45,557 nt of DNA. Origin: Chloroflexota bacterium (lineage in GTDB: Bacteria; Chloroflexota; Dehalococcoidia; Lucifugimonadales; Lucifugimonadaceae). The first letter of the stretch is position 1; every line of letters starts with the position of its first letter. A program made the position numbers and the translations under genes. Where the stretch lies: NCBI GenBank assembly GCA_027624075.1, contig JAQBUH010000017.1:1-45557 (forward strand), read 5' to 3'. Positions 42,636 to 45,557 of this stretch are shown here, one piece after another. Under the pieces are notes generated by a model, which was given only the letters and a program-made list of their open reading frames with translations, ran no database searches and was not told the origin of the DNA.

Positions 42636-43067
42636 ATGCCGAGATACGACTACAAGTGCGAGGCTAAAGGCCACGTGTTTGAAGTCACGCAGAGCTTCAC
42701 TGATGACCCGGGGGCGGTTTGCCCGGAAGATGGAAGCAAGGCGCAGCGGCAGTTCTCGGTGCCGCATGTGATCTACAAGGGCTCCGGCTTTTACACCACC
42801 GACTATAAGAACGCTGGCAACTCTTCCTCCGCCTCGTCCGGTTCGAAAAGCTCCTCCGAGAGCAAGAAGAGCGATTCCGGCGATTCCGGCTCTGGCTCCG
42901 GTGAGTCCACGAGCTCCAAGAAATCCAGCGGCACTGCCAGCTCTGCCAGCTCTGCCAGCTCTGCCAGCTCTGGGAGTAATGGCAGCTCTGGCGGCAAAGG
43001 CGGTTCCGGGAGCGAAGGCAGCTCCAGCGCGACCGCAAAGTCCGGGGCAGACAGTTCCAAGAGCTAG
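42636..43067 (+). CDS. FmdB-like zinc-ribbon protein with Ser/Gly-rich tail
   Basis: The first 45 residues match FmdB-type zinc ribbons (MPRYDYKCEAKGHVFEVTQSF), but only two of the four usual cysteines remain: Cys8 and Cys29 in VCPEDGS. Where CxxCG is expected there is CEAKGH, and CPxCG is replaced by CPEDG. Residues from about 65 to 143 are Ser/Gly/Lys-rich, low-complexity and in part built from 9-bp DNA repeats. FmdB-like proteins are usually called putative regulators; the role is unknown. A GGGGTGA sequence about 12 bases before the ATG can serve as SD. Confidence 0.85.
   Translation: MPRYDYKCEAKGHVFEVTQSFTDDPGAVCPEDGSKAQRQFSVPHVIYKGSGFYTTDYKNAGNSSSASSGSKSSSESKKSDSGDSGSGSGESTSSKKSSGTASSASSASSASSGSNGSSGGKGGSGSEGSSSATAKSGADSSKS
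42932..42972 (+). repeat. 9-bp tandem repeat in the FmdB-like gene
   Basis: Four units of CTCTGCCAG (the first with one change) run from 42932 to 42967, with a partial unit after. They encode Ala-Ser-Ser repeats in the tail. Copy number could vary by slippage without shifting the frame. Confidence 0.85.
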
Positions 43068-43149
43068 CGGCAGATGTGTGGAGCAGAGTCACGCCGCCAG
43101 AAGAGGCGCCTTCACGGGCGCGATCTCCACATGAGAATGGACTGACTCC

Positions 43150-43620
43150 TTGAAGGCTGTCATCCAGCGCGTTAACAGTGCGTCTGTACTCGTCGATGGC
43201 CAGTCAGTTGGCGCGATCGGCGCCGGGCTCGTCTTGCTGATTGGCATAGCTCACGTAGACACAGAAGATGACATCGGCTACCTCGTCGAGAAGACTGTGA
43301 ACCTGCGCATCTTCCCGGCCGAAAGTGGCGACTCCGGCTTCGACCGCTCGGTCATCGACATCAATGGCGGCCTGCTCCTCGTCAGCCAGTTCACACTCTA
43401 TGCGTCCACGCGCAAGGGCCGCCGGCCGGGGTTCACGGACGCTGCTCCGCCCGAGGTGTCACAGCCGGTGTTTGACCGCCTTGTAGCGGCGTTCCGGGCC
43501 ACGGGCGTTCCCGTCGAGACCGGCGTGTTCGGCGCAATGATGAACGTCTCTCTGGAGAATGCGGGACCTGCAACCTTCATCCTGGACACAGCGGAGAGAC
43601 TGTCGCCGAGACGCGGATAG
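43150..43620 (+). CDS. dtd: D-aminoacyl-tRNA deacylase
   Basis: DTD cleaves D-amino acids (and glycine) wrongly attached to tRNA. The 156-aa sequence begins MKAVIQRVNSASVLVDGQ, has GLVLLIGIAHVDTEDD, the SQFTLYA catalytic motif and the NAGPATFIL segment with the cross-subunit Gly-Pro. The start is TTG at 43150; no strong SD is seen. A hairpin AGCGCC-AGGT-GGCGCT (43628-43643) follows the stop, without a T-tract. Confidence 0.95.
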   Translation: MKAVIQRVNSASVLVDGQSVGAIGAGLVLLIGIAHVDTEDDIGYLVEKTVNLRIFPAESGDSGFDRSVIDINGGLLLVSQFTLYASTRKGRRPGFTDAAPPEVSQPVFDRLVAAFRATGVPVETGVFGAMMNVSLENAGPATFILDTAERLSPRRG

Positions 43621-43775
43621 CCGTTGCAGCGCCAGGTGGCGCTGACGGGAGCGCCCACCAGGCTGCTCCCTCAGACGATTCTCGCAACAATCAGCAGAAC
43701 CCAGATCGCCTTCAGTCTACTGGCTCCGCTTTTTTTGCAGAATGGCTCAGCGTCCTCCGGGATGCCGGGACTGCT

Positions 43776-43806
43776 AAGTGAACAATGACTGGCCTACTAT
43801 TCACTT
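43776..43806 (+). promoter_or_regulatory. Inverted repeat over a possible -10 box before the HNH gene
   Basis: AAGTGAA (43776-43782) and TTCACTT (43800-43806) are perfect reverse complements 17 bases apart; TACTAT (43795-43800), a possible -10 box, overlaps the second arm. This arrangement would suit a repressor. No good -35 box is seen. Confidence 0.3.
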
Positions 43807-43857
43807 GAGCCAACCTCAGACTCCGAGTCATTCATCTGAAGTAGCCAGGAAATTAGC

Positions 43858-44520
43858 ATGAGGGCCAGACCAAGAGCCTGGGCACGCGCCGAGCAGTTGA
43901 CGGTCCTGAGGTATTACCTGCAAACGGAGTTCGGGCGCCTCCACGCAGGCAATCCCGAAATTCAGGCGATAGCTGGCAAACTGGGCAGAACCGCGAGTTC
44001 TATCGCGATGAAAGGTTCCAACTATGCCAGCCTGGACCCGAAGATCACAAGCACCGGGCGCAAGGGACTCAATCAGGCGTCAAAATTGGATCGGGATGCC
44101 TGGGATTTGATGCATAACTCATTTGAAGCGTTCGAGGAAGAAAGTTCGGCTGCCGCCATTAACTTCGGCCTGGACCCTGTGAGTTTGGCGCCTGTGGAAA
44201 ACCCGGTTAACGGCCACCAGGGTGAGCCTGGCGAAGTGGAGATCGTCAACGACGGTGAGACGGAGACGGCCGCTTCGGTTGTGACTCGACGTAAACAGGC
44301 TTTTTTCCGCCAGGCTGTTTTGACTGCATACAGGAACACCTGTCCGATCACGGGTATATCGGTTCCAGCTCTATTGAATGCGTCGCACATCATTCCCTGG
44401 AGCGCAAACAGCAGACGCAGGCTTGATCCGTCGAACGGCATCGCTCTGAACGCGCTCCACGACCGGGCGTTCGACCGCGGCCTAATTACGTTTGAAAACG
44501 ATCTTGTGGTGCTCGTGTAG
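43858..44520 (+). CDS. HNH endonuclease, cut by an in-frame amber codon
   Basis: The frame encodes 220 residues to a TAG at 44518-44520. The N-terminal 90 residues are helical with a DNA-binding look (LGRTASSIAMKGSNYASLDP). The nuclease core is at 150-210: His177 in NASHIIPW, Asn193 in PSNGIALNAL and His201 in LHDRAFDRG. This matches the HNH restriction-type nucleases often found in defence and accessory regions. The family continues past the TAG: translation in the same frame gives the expected C-terminal part (44521-44664). The product is thus truncated by about 47 residues, or the codon is read through. AGGA lies about eight bases before the ATG. It is close to the tmRNA integration hot spot. 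Confidence 0.82.
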   Translation: MRARPRAWARAEQLTVLRYYLQTEFGRLHAGNPEIQAIAGKLGRTASSIAMKGSNYASLDPKITSTGRKGLNQASKLDRDAWDLMHNSFEAFEEESSAAAINFGLDPVSLAPVENPVNGHQGEPGEVEIVNDGETETAASVVTRRKQAFFRQAVLTAYRNTCPITGISVPALLNASHIIPWSANSRRRLDPSNGIALNALHDRAFDRGLITFENDLVVLV

Positions 44521-44664
44521 AGCCGGCTTCGCTCTGCGCCAATGCTTGACGCCGCAAAGGCGGTCCTGCAGGACATCGAAGGCAAGCAGGCAACCCGCCC
44601 CATGCGTTTTGATCCAGATCCAGAGGCTCTTGAGTACCATCGGGACACAGTCTTCATTCCGTAA
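44521..44664 (+). pseudogene. In-frame C-terminal remainder of the HNH gene
   Basis: Directly after the TAG the same frame reads SRLRSAPMLDAAKAV and ends EYHRDTVFIP before TAA at 44662-44664. A closing F-x-P-D-P-x-x-L-x-x-HR motif is what related HNH proteins have at their C-terminus. It is not a separate gene: there is no start or SD. Confidence 0.7.
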
Positions 44665-44789
44665 TCATCCGACTTCTTGTGAAGCATTCGATGTTCGAAT
44701 CAAACGTGCCAACCACATCTTTGCCGCAACGGCGCTGGCCCCACGAACGTGCCAGCGCCATCTCCCGCACACATGTTCGAATCCGGAGT

Positions 44790-44795
44790 TACAAT
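44790..44795 (+). promoter_or_regulatory. -10 box for tmRNA
   Basis: TACAAT ends 15 bases before the mature tmRNA 5' end (44811), leaving a short leader that RNase P would remove. The -35 region is not recognisable. Confidence 0.45.
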
Positions 44796-44810
44796 AAGAG
44801 AGTGATCAAC

Positions 44811-45160
44811 GGGGACGCGTGGTTTCGACAGGGAACTCACTGGTTGGTTGCGAGCCGTGGCGCTGACCCACGTTAAAAGCGGCAAAAGAACAAATGGCGA
44901 ACGTGAACTCGTTCTCGCTGCTTAATAGCTAGCGACGTTCTACCCCGCCCCAGCCCGACGGGCGGGGGTTAGAGCGCAGAATTGCCGGGCTGCTGCGACT
45001 GTGTGACGATGGCCGTCGCTTAAGACTAATCGTCTGGCCGTGGAGCCTGACCCGCCGGTGAGGCTGGCCCCATGGTGAGATTCAATCACCGGACACGCTC
45101 GTAGAAGCCTTCACGGAAACCTCTCTGGACGGGGAGTTCGACTCTCCCCCGTCTCCACCA
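44811..45160 (+). ncRNA. ssrA: tmRNA, tag GERELVLAA
   Basis: Transfer-messenger RNA rescues stalled ribosomes and tags the unfinished protein. The 5' end GGGGACG pairs with CGTCTCC before ACCA at the 3' end (45160), and the 3' T-arm reads GTTCGACTC. The tag frame starts at GGC (44896-44898) and reads GERELVLAA before TAA and TAG (44923-44928), ending in the LAA-type degradation signal for ClpXP. It starts with Gly, as I recall for Dehalococcoides. One-piece tmRNA of about 350 nt is normal. Its 3' end overlaps an oppositely oriented recombinase gene. Confidence 0.97.
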
Positions 45161-45557
45161 AACCGACCAATCTTCTAGCCGGTCAGCTTCGTTCGTGGTC
45201 AGTACCACGCACGCTGACCGGTCTGTTCTTTCCAGCGCCCGGTCGAGCAACGTCCGGAATGCTGGCGCCGGGGTTATGGCACCTACGCGTCGCGTCACGA
45301 TATCCACGTACACGCGGTCGAGCAGCGGACTGATCAGTTGTCCGCGCTCCTCTGCAGTAGCCTCCTTCCAAAGTCCAGGAAGATTCCCAAACAGTTCGGC
45401 CGCCTCGTCAATGGACGGCTGGCTCACGACTTCGGCGGTCTGGAACTGCGAATCGATCTCCGCCAGCCGTGACTCATAGTCGCTGTCGCTGAGAGCACCA
45501 TCCGAGAAGGCCTGCCCAACCCGTCGCCTGCGCTCTTTCAAGGCTTGAGTGTCGATC
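45086..45557 (-). CDS. Serine site-specific recombinase, C-terminal part (5' end beyond window)
   Basis: The frame is open to the window edge and encodes the C-terminal part of a large serine recombinase: the coiled-coil region (ALKERRRRVGQAFSDGALSDSDYESRLAEIDSQ) and the following helical segment (EERGQLISPLLDRVYVD). The catalytic resolvase domain lies outside the window. The last 24 or so residues (WWRRGRVELPVQRGF...) are encoded by the antisense of the tmRNA 3' half, and the stop codon is inside tmRNA. This is the arrangement of an integrase next to its attachment site, with the element extending rightwards. Confidence 0.85.
   Translation of the reverse strand, partial: IDTQALKERRRRVGQAFSDGALSDSDYESRLAEIDSQFQTAEVVSQPSIDEAAELFGNLPGLWKEATAEERGQLISPLLDRVYVDIVTRRVGAITPAPAFRTLLDRALERTDRSACVVLTTNEADRLEDWSVWWRRGRVELPVQRGFREGFYERVR

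Noticed and set aside
44690-44785. Two GTTCGAATC stretches resembling tRNA T-loops
   Set aside because: No acceptor, anticodon or D-arm can be drawn around either; probably chance or att-related debris.
1-45557. CRISPR array, rRNA or tRNA genes
   Set aside because: No regularly spaced direct repeats and no rRNA or tRNA signature apart from tmRNA were seen.

Overview
The window is about 45.6 kb of GC-rich, gene-dense bacterial chromosome, most likely from the phylum Chloroflexota, class Dehalococcoidia or a relative such as the SAR202 group. The best lineage clue is the tmRNA at the right end, whose tag reads GERELVLAA, one residue from the tag I recall for Dehalococcoides (GERELVLAG). Supporting signs are mixed SD-led and apparently leaderless genes, frequent TTG/GTG starts, a Cys-poor prepilin peptidase and several family-less proteins. 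No rRNA or tRNA gene and no CRISPR array was seen.

Layout. 1-880: a 44-aa basic protein, a minus-strand terminator and an 18-bp perfect hairpin in front of hppA. 881-8929: a K+-dependent-type membrane pyrophosphatase, a selenocysteine peroxiredoxin-like lipoprotein, pncB and pncA (NAD salvage), an MBL hydrolase, a prepilin peptidase and a ceramidase-like enzyme. 9018-14147 (minus): mutS, a one-helix membrane protein and a cysteine desulfurase. 14637-20769 (plus): a Gld-type ABC cluster (ATPase, permease, GldG-like, DUF4340) and cinA. 20982-26706 (minus): coaE, a MoxR/CbbQ/NorQ-type AAA ATPase, a Nudix hydrolase and a 1157-aa VWA protein, apparently one operon. 26849-30056 (plus): selA, an Smr-domain protein and rarA. 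30053-33360 (minus): a NatAB-like ABC exporter and threonine aldolase. 33648-43620 (plus): lspA-rluD, gltX, rpsU, purQ, a DUF4389 protein, purL, a HAD phosphatase, an FmdB-like protein and dtd. 43858-45557: an HNH nuclease gene broken by an in-frame amber codon, then tmRNA whose 3' end is overlapped by the 3' end of a serine recombinase gene, probably the edge of an ssrA-integrated island.

How the parts fit. selA (Sec-tRNA synthesis) and a UGA-containing peroxiredoxin with a well-placed SECIS-like hairpin show that the organism very probably decodes UGA as selenocysteine, while UGA also ends ordinary genes here. pncA, pncB and cinA belong to pyridine nucleotide recycling. coaE and the Nudix enzyme (CoA pyrophosphatase-like) share an operon with an AAA/VWA chaperone pair of unknown client. 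mutS, lspA and gltX have -10 boxes six bases before the start codon, suggesting leaderless mRNAs. All assignments come from reading the sequence and remembered family motifs; no database search was possible.
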